Positions 7,387 through 15,904 of a stretch of 64,000 nt of DNA are shown piece after piece; the stretch's first letter is position 1; each line of letters starts with the position of its first letter. The stretch comes from JAXDMU01 sp963762435 (GTDB lineage Bacteria > Pseudomonadota > Alphaproteobacteria > ATCC43930 > CGMCC-115725). The stretch lies in assembly GCA_963762435.1 (NCBI GenBank), contig CAVXLN010000025.1:40033-104032 (forward strand). Reading direction: 5' to 3'. The notes beneath the pieces are model-generated. The model saw only the letters and a program-made list of their open reading frames with translations. It had not been told where the DNA came from and made no database searches. The position numbers and the translations under genes were made by a program.

Positions 7387-8448
7387 TCAGGCGTGCCGGC
7401 CGATCCAGCCCTGATACCAGGGATCGTCCGGCTCGAGCGGCAGCGTTACGGCCTGGCCCGTGGCGGCCGAGCGATAGATCGCGGTCACGATCTCGAGCGA
7501 CCGGCGCGCATCGGCGAGCGTCACCGGCAGCTCGGTGCCGCGTTCTTGGGCCTCGGCATAGCGGTCGAACAGGCCGGCGAAGCTCTCCGGCCGCGGCGTT
7601 GCCTCGGCCAATGAGGCGGCGCATGGCGTGAGCGTCTCGTCGAGATCGAAGCGCCAGGGCTCGGCGCCGGGATTATAGGGCTCGGTCCCTTCGCTCTCGG
7701 CGGTAAGCCCGGCAAAGCAGCAGCGGATGCGCGAGATCTCGCGCTCGGACCCGAGCGTTGCCGCCAGCGTCGCCATCGAACCGTCGGCCAGCCCGAAGCT
7801 GAGGGCCGCGCAATCCTCGACCTCGATCGGATTGACCCGGGTCGCCAGCCGGGCATGGACGCTGACGATGGGTCCTGCCAGGTAAGCGAGCAGATCATAG
7901 AAATGGATCGAGTGGGTGACGGTGACGCCGCCCAGCTCGCTGGCCCATTTGCCGCGCCAGGGTACGGCGTAATAATCGGCGCCCCGGCGCCAGGCGACCT
8001 CGATCGTGGTGAGATAATGCCGCCCCGGCACGCCGGCCTCGATCAGCCGCTTCAGCTTCTGCAAGCCTGTGCCGTAGCGATACTGGAAGACCGGCATGAC
8101 GCGGCGCCCGGTCTCGCGCTCGAATGCTGCGATCCGGTCGATCTCGGCGAGCGATCCCACCAGCGGCTTTTCGCAGATCGCATGTTTGCCGGCGCGCAGC
8201 ACCTGCTCGATCAGCCGGAAATGGGTGGCCGGCGGGGTGCAGAGATCGACGACATCGATTGCCGGATCCTGAAGCAGGACGGCGATATCGGTCTCGATCC
8301 GTGCGATGCCGAGCTCGCGGCCGATCTCTTCCGCCTTCGCCCGGTCGAGATCGCAGATCGCCGCGACCTCGAACCGGTCCGGCAGCGCCTGGTAACCTTC
8401 GATATGGGCGCGGCCGATACCGCCGCCCACCACCGCGACGCGGATCAT
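7387..8448 (-). CDS. Gfo/Idh/MocA family oxidoreductase
   Basis: 353 residues. The N-terminal Rossmann fold begins MIRVAVVGGGIGRAHIEGY; DLCTPPATHF and HAICEKPLVGSL (with the EKP motif whose Lys is catalytic) are typical of NAD(P)-dependent Gfo/Idh/MocA dehydrogenases acting on sugars, inositols or sugar acids. The C-terminal domain has GGVTVTHSIHFYDLLAYL, where the His is likely the proton relay. The ATG at 8448 overlaps the stop of the upstream paralogue (8445-8448, ATGA). The two dehydrogenases probably act in sequence in a sugar pathway. Confidence 0.9.
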   Translation of the reverse strand: MIRVAVVGGGIGRAHIEGYQALPDRFEVAAICDLDRAKAEEIGRELGIARIETDIAVLLQDPAIDVVDLCTPPATHFRLIEQVLRAGKHAICEKPLVGSLAEIDRIAAFERETGRRVMPVFQYRYGTGLQKLKRLIEAGVPGRHYLTTIEVAWRRGADYYAVPWRGKWASELGGVTVTHSIHFYDLLAYLAGPIVSVHARLATRVNPIEVEDCAALSFGLADGSMATLAATLGSEREISRIRCCFAGLTAESEGTEPYNPGAEPWRFDLDETLTPCAASLAEATPRPESFAGLFDRYAEAQERGTELPVTLADARRSLEIVTAIYRSAATGQAVTLPLEPDDPWYQGWIGRHA

Positions 8449-9458
8449 GGCATGAGCCGCACCGCTTGCGCCTCGGCCGTGAGCGCCAGCTCGCTCGCGA
8501 GGAAGCAATGTTCCTGGCCCAGCGCCGTCTCGGTCCGCTCGCGCACATCGGCGATGAATGCCGGGCCGAAGGGGAGATTCATCTCACGGCAATCGATATG
8601 GCGCGGTGCAGCACCATCGACCAGGAACAGATGGTCGCCGCCCGGCCGCCCGGCGATGTCGCAATATTTCCGGAGCTCGATGTAGCCCTCGGTGCCGAGG
8701 ATGGTGAGGCGCCCATCGCCCCAGACCGGCAATCCGGTCGGCGTGAACCAGTCGACGCGGATATAGCCGCCCGAGCCATGCTCGCCCGTCAGCACGATCT
8801 CGCCGAAATCCTCGAGCTCCGGATGTTCTGGATGATTGAGATTGCCGACGCGCGAGAAGGCGACACTCGCCTTCGTCGAGCCGGTGAAGGCCAGGAATTG
8901 ATCCACCTGGTGCGATGCGATGTCGGTCAGGATGCCGCCATAGCGCGCCCGCTCGAAAAACCAGGCCGGCCGGCTCGTGAGCGCCGGGCGGTGCGGTCCC
9001 AACCCCGTCGTATGCAGCACGCGGCCGATGGCGCCCTGGCGCGCGAGCTCGAGCGCATAGACCGTCGCCCGGCTTTCGAACCGCTCGCTGAAATAGACGG
9101 CATAGATCCGCTTCGTCTCGGCCTGGACGCGGCGCACTTCCGCCAGCTGCTCGAGTGTCGTGAAGCCCGGCTTGTCGACCAGGTAATCCTTGCCGTGCCG
9201 CATCACCTCGAAGCCGAGCGGCGCGCGGTCGGCCGGGATGCCGGCGCTGGCGACGATCTGGATCGCGTCCGATTCGAGGATCGCGCGCGGATCGCTCACC
9301 GGCCGCGCCATCGGAAAGGCAGCCCCGAAGCGGGAAGCTGCCGCGGGATCGGCGGCATAAAAGGCCACGAACTCGGCCCCGCCGCGGATCAAGGCACCGC
9401 ACTGGTCATAGATATGCGCGTGATCGATGCCGATGACGCCGAAGCGGATCGCGGTCAT
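8445..9458 (-). CDS. Gfo/Idh/MocA family oxidoreductase (second copy)
   Basis: 337 residues, related in fold but not closely in sequence to its downstream neighbour. It starts MTAIRFGVIGIDHAHIYDQ; the usual GxGxxG is altered to GVIGIDHAH, and EKP is replaced by VDKPGFTTLEQL, a variant seen in a subgroup of the family. GGILTDIASHQVDQFLAFTGS holds the expected His and Asp. It is translationally coupled to the following gene by ATGA. Both are preceded on the same strand by the oligoendopeptidase gene. Substrate unknown. Confidence 0.88.
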   Translation of the reverse strand: MTAIRFGVIGIDHAHIYDQCGALIRGGAEFVAFYAADPAAASRFGAAFPMARPVSDPRAILESDAIQIVASAGIPADRAPLGFEVMRHGKDYLVDKPGFTTLEQLAEVRRVQAETKRIYAVYFSERFESRATVYALELARQGAIGRVLHTTGLGPHRPALTSRPAWFFERARYGGILTDIASHQVDQFLAFTGSTKASVAFSRVGNLNHPEHPELEDFGEIVLTGEHGSGGYIRVDWFTPTGLPVWGDGRLTILGTEGYIELRKYCDIAGRPGGDHLFLVDGAAPRHIDCREMNLPFGPAFIADVRERTETALGQEHCFLASELALTAEAQAVRLMP

Positions 9459-9460
9459 CG

Positions 9461-11323
9461 CTAGCCCTTCTGCGCCATCAGCCCTTCCAGCTGATCCATC
9501 AGCTTGTCCATGCGCTTGACCAGCGCCTGATAGGGCTCCGGTGTCGCCATATCGAGGCCGGCACGCTTCACGACGGGGTAGGGATCATCGGAATAGCCGG
9601 CCTTCAGCACATCGAGATAGCGGTCGCGAAACTCGGTGTCTCCCGTCTCGATGCCGTTGGCGAAATAGGCGGCCGCCGCGATCGAGGTCGCATATTGGTA
9701 GACATAGAAGGCGTTGTAGAAATGCGGGATGTAGGACCATTCGGCGCCGAACATGTCGTCGATCTTGACGCCGTCCTTGCCGTCGCCGTGATAGCGCTTG
9801 AGCAAGTCGAGATAGATCTTGGTCAGGCTTTCGCCGGTGATCGGGTCGCCGCGATCGGCCGCTTCATGGGCCTTGAGCTCGAACTCGGCGAACATCGCCT
9901 GGCGGAAGAAGGTGCCGCGCAACAGCTCCAGCTCCTGGCTGATGGCGAAGATTTTGGCCTCGCGCGTCGGGCTGGTCGCGATCACGTGGTCGGCCAACAG
10001 CATCTCGTTGGTGGTCGACGGAATCTCAGCCGTGAAGATGCGATAGTCCGACAATTCATAGGGCTGCGAGCGGTCGGCCAGCACCGTGTGCATCGCGTGG
10101 CCCCATTCATGCGCGACCGTCGAGACGCTCTCGTAATTGCCGGTGAAGGTCAGCAGCACATAGGGATGCACATCATAGGCCTGGCCCTGCATATAGGCGC
10201 CGGAGACCTTGCCTTCCTGCGGCCGAGAATGCATGGCGTGGCTGGCGAAGCCCTTGACCAGATCGTCGTGATATTGCTGGCCCAAGGGTTTCACCGCGTC
10301 GAGGACGAGGGATTCCGCCTCGTCGAGCGTGTAGGTCTTGGGCGACTTCGCGAGCGGGACATAGATGTCCCAATAGCGCAGCTCCTTGAGACCGAGGAGC
10401 TTCTCACGGATCTCGAGATAGCGGTGGAGCGTCGGCAGGCCTGCATTGGTCTCTTTGACCAGCGTCTTGTAGACATCCGCCGGCACGGCCGTGTCGTCGA
10501 GGAACAGGCTCAGCGTATCCGGATATTTGCGCGCCTTGGACTGGAAGGTATCGCCGACGAGCGAGGTCGCGAGCGTGGCGCCGTTGGTCTTCAGGAACTT
10601 GGCCTGCTCGGTCCAGAAGGCGTCGAACACCTGCTTGCGGACGGCTCGGTCGGGGTCGTCGCGGTGAGCGACATAGCCTTCGGGATCGAGCCGGACATTC
10701 TTGCCGCCGATCTTGATCGTGGGCCACGGGATCTCGGCATTGTTGAGCAGCGAGTAGATCTGCCCCGGCCGGTCCAGTACATCGCCGGCGCCGGCCAGCA
10801 ATTCCTCGCCTTCCGGTGACAGCGTATGCGGCGCCTTGCGCAGGATGTTCTCGAGCGCATGCTTGTGCTTGGCGAGGCCCGGATCCGATGCCACGAAGCC
10901 CCGGATCTTGTCGGCGCCGACCGCGATCACCTCTGGGCTCACGAAGGATGTGGCCTGATCGAATTTGGTGCTGAGCGCATCCGATTGCTGCGCGCGCTCC
11001 TGGTTTTCGCTGACGCGCGTGTCCTCGTCGCCCTTGAGATGAGCATAGGCCAGAAGCCGGTCGAGCCGCTTGCGCAGCGCCGAGATCCGGTCAAACGCGG
11101 CTTGAAGGGAGGCCGCATCCTTGCCGAGCGTGCCCTTGAGGGAAGCGAGCCCGTCGAATTCCTGGTCGAGCGCCTTGTCCTCGGCCGTCCAGGCCGCGTC
11201 ATCGGGATAGAGCGGGCGCAGATCCCAGACATCCGCAGCAATCGGCGCGTCCGCCGCTTGGGCGAGAGGTGCTGCGAGGGCAAACAGGCTGATGGCGGCA
11301 AGGGCTGTCGTGCGAAGCATCAT
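9461..11323 (-). CDS. pepF: Oligoendopeptidase F (M3 family), secreted
   Basis: 620 residues, the usual length for M3B peptidases plus a signal peptide (AISLFALAAPLAQAADA). The zinc site is VAHEWGHAMHTVL near residue 405 with the third ligand in FTAEIPSTTNE about 25 residues later. The N-terminal helical domain and the C-terminal LDLLKRYHGDG / VYQYATSIAAAAYFANGI stretch, which shape the active-site channel, are intact. Most PepF enzymes are cytosolic; a signal peptide puts this one in the periplasm, where it would cut short peptides. It ends 2 bases before the start of the downstream oxidoreductase, so it may be transcribed with the Gfo/Idh/MocA pair. Confidence 0.92.
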   Translation of the reverse strand: MMLRTTALAAISLFALAAPLAQAADAPIAADVWDLRPLYPDDAAWTAEDKALDQEFDGLASLKGTLGKDAASLQAAFDRISALRKRLDRLLAYAHLKGDEDTRVSENQERAQQSDALSTKFDQATSFVSPEVIAVGADKIRGFVASDPGLAKHKHALENILRKAPHTLSPEGEELLAGAGDVLDRPGQIYSLLNNAEIPWPTIKIGGKNVRLDPEGYVAHRDDPDRAVRKQVFDAFWTEQAKFLKTNGATLATSLVGDTFQSKARKYPDTLSLFLDDTAVPADVYKTLVKETNAGLPTLHRYLEIREKLLGLKELRYWDIYVPLAKSPKTYTLDEAESLVLDAVKPLGQQYHDDLVKGFASHAMHSRPQEGKVSGAYMQGQAYDVHPYVLLTFTGNYESVSTVAHEWGHAMHTVLADRSQPYELSDYRIFTAEIPSTTNEMLLADHVIATSPTREAKIFAISQELELLRGTFFRQAMFAEFELKAHEAADRGDPITGESLTKIYLDLLKRYHGDGKDGVKIDDMFGAEWSYIPHFYNAFYVYQYATSIAAAAYFANGIETGDTEFRDRYLDVLKAGYSDDPYPVVKRAGLDMATPEPYQALVKRMDKLMDQLEGLMAQKG

Positions 11324-11457
11324 GATCGGGCAGTCCGGAACGGCGATACGAAGGCTGCGACCATATCAGCGGCCAGTCTCGGCGCCCGTAAACTTTTCGT
11401 CAAATCGCTTGGGCTAGGGTCGCCTCCAGGTCGAATTTCCGAAGGGTCGACGGCGCC

Positions 11458-12387
11458 ATGGGCAGCCTGGCCGAAAAGTTCCGCGCCCGCATTCCGTCGG
11501 TCGGGCACTTCCTGCGCCGTGCGCGCAGCGATTCCCGCTTGATCACCTATGATCTCCTGCCGGTGGCTTCCACACCGCAGGCGCGTAATCGCCTGGCCCG
11601 TCTCATAGCGCTCTTCCGCCCGAAGACGCGGGACTTCGCCCCCTCCAAGACGGCGCGGCAGCTGCATCGCGCGCTCGAGACCGATGGCATCACCCCGGCT
11701 CAGCCGCTCATCGATGCCGCGATCGTGGCCGATCTCAGAGGCTATTTCGAGCAGGTGCCGTGCCACGACCCGTTTCGTGCGCATCTCGACCCGTTTCCGT
11801 TCGATGCGCCCGCCAGCCCCGAGACCAATATGGGCTATATCAGCCTCGTGGACACGCTGGCGGCACCCCACCTCATGCGGCTCCTCAACGATCAGGCCGT
11901 CCTCGAAGCGGCCGAGCTCTATCTCGGCTGCAAGCCGCTCCTGGACAATGTCGGCGCCTGGTGGTCCTTCGGCGACCGGCCGGCGGCCAAAGGCACGCAG
12001 CGCTATCACCGCGACCTCGATTCGCTCCGCGGCTTCAAGCTCTTCATCTATCTGACCGATGTCGATGCCGAGAGCGGGCCGCATGTGTTCATGCGCGGCT
12101 CGCACCGCAGCGCCACGCTCGATACCGGCAAGGCGATGCTGGACGCGGCGATCCACGAGGCCTTCGGATCCTGGAACGAGGTCCAGATGATCGGCCCGGC
12201 CGGCACCTGGTTCCTTGCCGACACGTTCGGCTTTCACAAGGGCGCCTTGCCGAAGAGCGGCCGGCGCCTCCTCATCGCGGCGCAATACAACGTCAACCCG
12301 ACGCCGCACATGCCGCGCGTGCCGGTGGCCACGCTCGCCGATCCCGAGCTCGACCCCTTTGTCAACCGGCTGCTGTTGGCGCCGTAG
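11458..12387 (+). CDS. Phytanoyl-CoA dioxygenase (PhyH)-like protein
   Basis: 309 residues. A Fe(II)/2-oxoglutarate dioxygenase core is recognisable: the metal-binding HxD is H184-R-D186 (YHRDLDSLRGFKLFIYLTDV), the distal His is H260 (FGFHKG) and the 2-oxoglutarate-binding Arg is R270 (SGRRLLIAAQYN). GPHVFMRGSHR between them is typical of PhyH proteins. The first 100 residues are helical and less conserved. The substrate cannot be inferred. A single gene facing the convergent NHL-propeller gene, with 2 bases between the stops. Confidence 0.85.
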   Translation: MGSLAEKFRARIPSVGHFLRRARSDSRLITYDLLPVASTPQARNRLARLIALFRPKTRDFAPSKTARQLHRALETDGITPAQPLIDAAIVADLRGYFEQVPCHDPFRAHLDPFPFDAPASPETNMGYISLVDTLAAPHLMRLLNDQAVLEAAELYLGCKPLLDNVGAWWSFGDRPAAKGTQRYHRDLDSLRGFKLFIYLTDVDAESGPHVFMRGSHRSATLDTGKAMLDAAIHEAFGSWNEVQMIGPAGTWFLADTFGFHKGALPKSGRRLLIAAQYNVNPTPHMPRVPVATLADPELDPFVNRLLLAP

Positions 12388-12389
12388 CT

Positions 12390-14270
12390 CTAGTGGGTAC
12401 GCACCGCCACGCTGGTCAAGCCGCTGATGACATCGTTTTGAACGAAGAAAACGTTGATCCGATTATTCACCGGGTCGAACGGCACGGTGCCGGAACCGGT
12501 CGCAAAAACTGAAAAGGTCGGCTGATCGCCTTGATTGATCACGGTCGTGACGCTTTGCGCCGGCGGTGCCAGGCACACGGCGGTGCGGGGATTTGTTTGG
12601 CAGATCCCGAGCGAAATCGGCAGGTCGGCACCGGTCGTGGTCAGGAACACTTGTGCCGTGATCGTCGCGCTGGCGCCGATATTCGTGGTCGCGATGGCGA
12701 AGGCGCCGGTGCCGGTTGCGCTCGGCACATCGACGATGCCGTCATTCGTCGCGGTGGCGGCGACGGCGATGATGTCGGGCGGCAGCGTATCGGAAATCCT
12801 GAGCGTAATGGTATCGACCCCGACATAGACGGGTGCGGGATTGGAGTTCGCGCAGAAATAGCCGATATCGAAGAAGGTGGGCTGGATCGCCAGGTCGCGC
12901 GTGAGGGATATGACGAAGCTTTGCGATACGCCGGGACCGATATCGACGGGCGTGTCGGGCGTACCGGTCGCAGCGTTGTTTGCCGGATTCGTGGTCTGAT
13001 AGTGGAAGTCGACCAGCGGCGCGTTCAAGCCGATCCGGCAGGCCATGCCCGTAGCGGTGCCGGCATTGATGATGGTCGCGAACGCCGTCGCGGTCGTGCC
13101 GGTTTGGACAGATCGCGCACCGGGCAGGACCGCCGCCGTGAGATCGACCGAGCTGTCGAACGCGGTCGCGTGGCCGATCTGATTGATGGCTTCCGTGAAC
13201 CACATGGCTTGGTCCGGCCCGACGGTGAGATTGATGGCTCGGCTGTTCGCGGTCGGAATGGCGAATTCCATGAATTTGCCATCGAGGGTCAGCCGTCCGA
13301 GCTTGTTCGCGGTTGGCTCCAGAAACCAGAATGATTGGTCAAGTGCGATACGGAGGTTCGCGGCCCCGCTATTGGCCGTCGGTATCGGGAATTCGGCGAC
13401 CATCGTGCCGCCCGTGGTCATGACGCCGATCTGATTGGCGGTGTTTTCGACGAACCAGATATTATTGTCGGCACCATCCGCGAGCCCGAGCGGGCCGCCA
13501 CTGCGGGTCGTTATCGGAAACTCGCTGATGCTGCCGTTGGTCATGATTCGGCCGATCTGGCCGGCATTCTTCTCGGTGAACCAAAGTGCACTATCGGGGC
13601 CGACGATCACGCCGTTCAAGCCGGCGTCTGGCGTCGGTACGGTGAATTCGGCGATGGCGCCGCTGGTGTCGATCCGGCCGATCTTGTTGCCGTTCGTCTC
13701 AACGAACCACAGCGCGTTGTCGGGGCCGAGGGTAAGGCTTGGAATGCCGGCATTCGCTGTCGGGATCGGAAATTCGCCGAGAAAATTCCCTTGCATGCCG
13801 ATCTCGCCGATCTGATTGGCCGTGTTCTCGACGAACCAGAGATTGTCGTCGGAGTCGCGCGTCATGGCGCCCGGGCCGCTATTGGCCGTCGGCGTGGGGA
13901 ATTCCATGATGGGGTTGGCGCCGCCACTCCTGGCGGTCGAGATGGTCAGCCGGCCGAGGCGGCTCAGCCCCGGCTCGCTGAACCAGATCTGGCCGGAAAG
14001 ACCGCCGAAGAGGTCGGTCGGTGCCGTACCAGGCGAGGTCGCGAATGAAGAGACTTGGCCGCTCGGCAATATCTGGACGATCTTGTTCAGAGACGTCTCG
14101 GCGAACCAGAGCCCCACGCGGTCGGGCGAAAGCACGAGGCTGCTGGGCGAGCCGCCGGCCAGCTGAGGCAACGGAAATTCGGTGACGGTCTGCTGCGCCT
14201 CGGCCGATACGGCCGCAGTAAGAAACGCTACGCCGAGCATCAGCGAGGCCAGCCTGATCGATCGTGCCAA
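12390..14270 (-). CDS. Secreted NHL/virginiamycin B lyase-like beta-propeller protein
   Basis: About 627 residues. After a signal peptide (LGVAFLTAAVSAEAQQ) come about eight repeats of roughly 42 residues with the pattern EFPIPTANSG, LxxGPDxxLWFxE, NxIGRI, as in virginiamycin B lyase-type propellers. The Vgb catalytic His is not evident, so lyase activity is doubtful. The last 250 residues (AVLPGARSVQTGTTATAFATIINAGTA and following) look like Ig-like or CARDB-like beta domains. The start is uncertain: TTG at 14270 has AGGGG 7 bases upstream and gives a good signal peptide, while ATGs at 14360 and 14243 are also in frame. Probably extracytoplasmic; role unknown. Confidence 0.75.
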   Translation of the reverse strand: MARSIRLASLMLGVAFLTAAVSAEAQQTVTEFPLPQLAGGSPSSLVLSPDRVGLWFAETSLNKIVQILPSGQVSSFATSPGTAPTDLFGGLSGQIWFSEPGLSRLGRLTISTARSGGANPIMEFPTPTANSGPGAMTRDSDDNLWFVENTANQIGEIGMQGNFLGEFPIPTANAGIPSLTLGPDNALWFVETNGNKIGRIDTSGAIAEFTVPTPDAGLNGVIVGPDSALWFTEKNAGQIGRIMTNGSISEFPITTRSGGPLGLADGADNNIWFVENTANQIGVMTTGGTMVAEFPIPTANSGAANLRIALDQSFWFLEPTANKLGRLTLDGKFMEFAIPTANSRAINLTVGPDQAMWFTEAINQIGHATAFDSSVDLTAAVLPGARSVQTGTTATAFATIINAGTATGMACRIGLNAPLVDFHYQTTNPANNAATGTPDTPVDIGPGVSQSFVISLTRDLAIQPTFFDIGYFCANSNPAPVYVGVDTITLRISDTLPPDIIAVAATATNDGIVDVPSATGTGAFAIATTNIGASATITAQVFLTTTGADLPISLGICQTNPRTAVCLAPPAQSVTTVINQGDQPTFSVFATGSGTVPFDPVNNRINVFFVQNDVISGLTSVAVRTH

Positions 14271-14386
14271 TTTCAATCCCCTGAACGTGCTTTTCGACCA
14301 TTTTACACAATCATAGGGGGTGTCCTGGCACGCGTATAGGGCGAATATTCGGCGCGGCAATCACGCCGATTTAAAGTGATTATTCC

Positions 14387-15904
14387 CTATCTATTCTGGC
14401 TTGCGGTCTGCGCGTTCGCCTGCGTCTCGCCGGTCCGCTCGAGCCAGCCGCCGCCCAGCGCCTTGTAGAGCGTGGCCTGCTGGGTCAGCTGCGCCTGCTT
14501 CAGGCTGAGCAGCCCTTGCTGGGCGGTATAGAGCGAGCGCTCGGCGTCGAGCACCGGCAGATATGAGTCGACCCCCGCCTTGAAGCGCATCTCCGACAGT
14601 TTCAAGCTGTCGGCCGTGGCATCGACCAAATCCTGCTGCGCCTTGACCTGATTGCCATAGGTGCCGCGCGATGCCAGCGCGTCGGCGACCTCGCGGAAGG
14701 CGGTCTGGATCGCCTTCTCATATTGCGCCACCTGGATGTTCTTCTCGAGCTTGGCGAGATCGAGATTGGCCTGGTTCTGGCCGGCCGTGAAGATCGGGAT
14801 CGTGATCTGCGGCGCGAAGCTCCAGGTCTGAGCCCCGGCCGTGAAGAGCTGGCTGAGCTTGGTGCTGGACACGCCATCCGACGCGGTCAGGCTGATGCTC
14901 GGGAAGAAGGCGGCGCGCGCCGCCCCGATATTCGCATTGGCCGACAGCAGCTGATGCTCGGCCGCGGCGACGTCGGGCCGCCGCGCCAATAGATCCGACG
15001 GCAATCCTGCCGGCAGATCCGCGACCATGCCCTGATTGTCGAGCCCCTTGCCCTGGGGCAGGTCCGCCGGCATCGGCTGGCCTAGCAGCAGCACCAGCGC
15101 ATTCTCGTCCTGCGCCTCCTGGCGGGTGTACTGGACCAGGCTCGCGCGCGCCGTGTCGACGGCGGTCTCGGCCTGGCGGGCGGCCAGCGCCGTGGCGGTG
15201 CCGCCATTCAGCTGCAGCTTAGCGAGGTCGTAGCTGGCATTTTCGCTCTTCAGCGTCTCGTCGGTCAGATGCACGAGATCGCGATCGGCCAGCACGGCGA
15301 AATAGGCGCCGGCCACTTCGGCGATCAGGCTGATCTGGGCGCTGCGCCGCGTCTCGTCGTTGGCGAGATACAGCTCGAAGGCCTGCTCCGACAGGCTGCG
15401 GATCCGGCCGAACAGATCGAGCTCGTAATTCGTGAAGCCGATGCCGGCATTGTAGAAGCGGAAATAGCTGGCCTGGCTGCCGGTCGGGATCTGGCTCGTC
15501 GAGGCGGCGGCACTGCCGGCCCCGCCGGTCAGGCCACCAAAGGAGAGCGCCGAGCCACCCGGGATCTTCTCGATCTCGGCCCCGCCTGTCACATCGATAT
15601 GCGGGAACAGGTCCGAATGCTGGATGCGGTATTGCGCCTGGGCCGTCTCGATATTGAGGGCGGCGACCCGGAGGTCGCGATTATTCTGAAGCGCCGCCTC
15701 GATCAGCTTCTGCAGTGCCGGATCGCCGAAGAAATCGCGCCAGCCGAGCGCATCGGCCGCCACACCTGATTCTGTGGCTACCGGATAGGCCGGTCCCTCG
15801 GGATAGCTTGCATCGACGGGTGCATCCGGCCGCAGATAGTCCGGGATCAGGCTGCAGCCGCTGAGGACGCTCGCCGCCGCCAGCAGCGGAACGAGCCGCC
15901 TCAT
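14387..15904 (-). CDS. RND efflux outer-membrane factor (OprM/NodT family lipoprotein)
   Basis: 505 residues. A lipoprotein signal ends in LSGCS (Cys at about residue 17), and the body has two OEP repeats that form the TolC-like barrel and tunnel: LIEAALQNNRDLRVAALNIE and AAEHQLLSANANIGAARAAFFPSISLTAS. The final conserved stretch is GVDSYLPVLDAERSLYTAQQ. It completes the tripartite efflux pump encoded upstream; its ATG overlaps the permease stop at 15901-15904. Function: a channel passing drugs or other compounds through the outer membrane. Confidence 0.92.
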   Translation of the reverse strand: MRRLVPLLAAASVLSGCSLIPDYLRPDAPVDASYPEGPAYPVATESGVAADALGWRDFFGDPALQKLIEAALQNNRDLRVAALNIETAQAQYRIQHSDLFPHIDVTGGAEIEKIPGGSALSFGGLTGGAGSAAASTSQIPTGSQASYFRFYNAGIGFTNYELDLFGRIRSLSEQAFELYLANDETRRSAQISLIAEVAGAYFAVLADRDLVHLTDETLKSENASYDLAKLQLNGGTATALAARQAETAVDTARASLVQYTRQEAQDENALVLLLGQPMPADLPQGKGLDNQGMVADLPAGLPSDLLARRPDVAAAEHQLLSANANIGAARAAFFPSISLTASDGVSSTKLSQLFTAGAQTWSFAPQITIPIFTAGQNQANLDLAKLEKNIQVAQYEKAIQTAFREVADALASRGTYGNQVKAQQDLVDATADSLKLSEMRFKAGVDSYLPVLDAERSLYTAQQGLLSLKQAQLTQQATLYKALGGGWLERTGETQANAQTASQNR

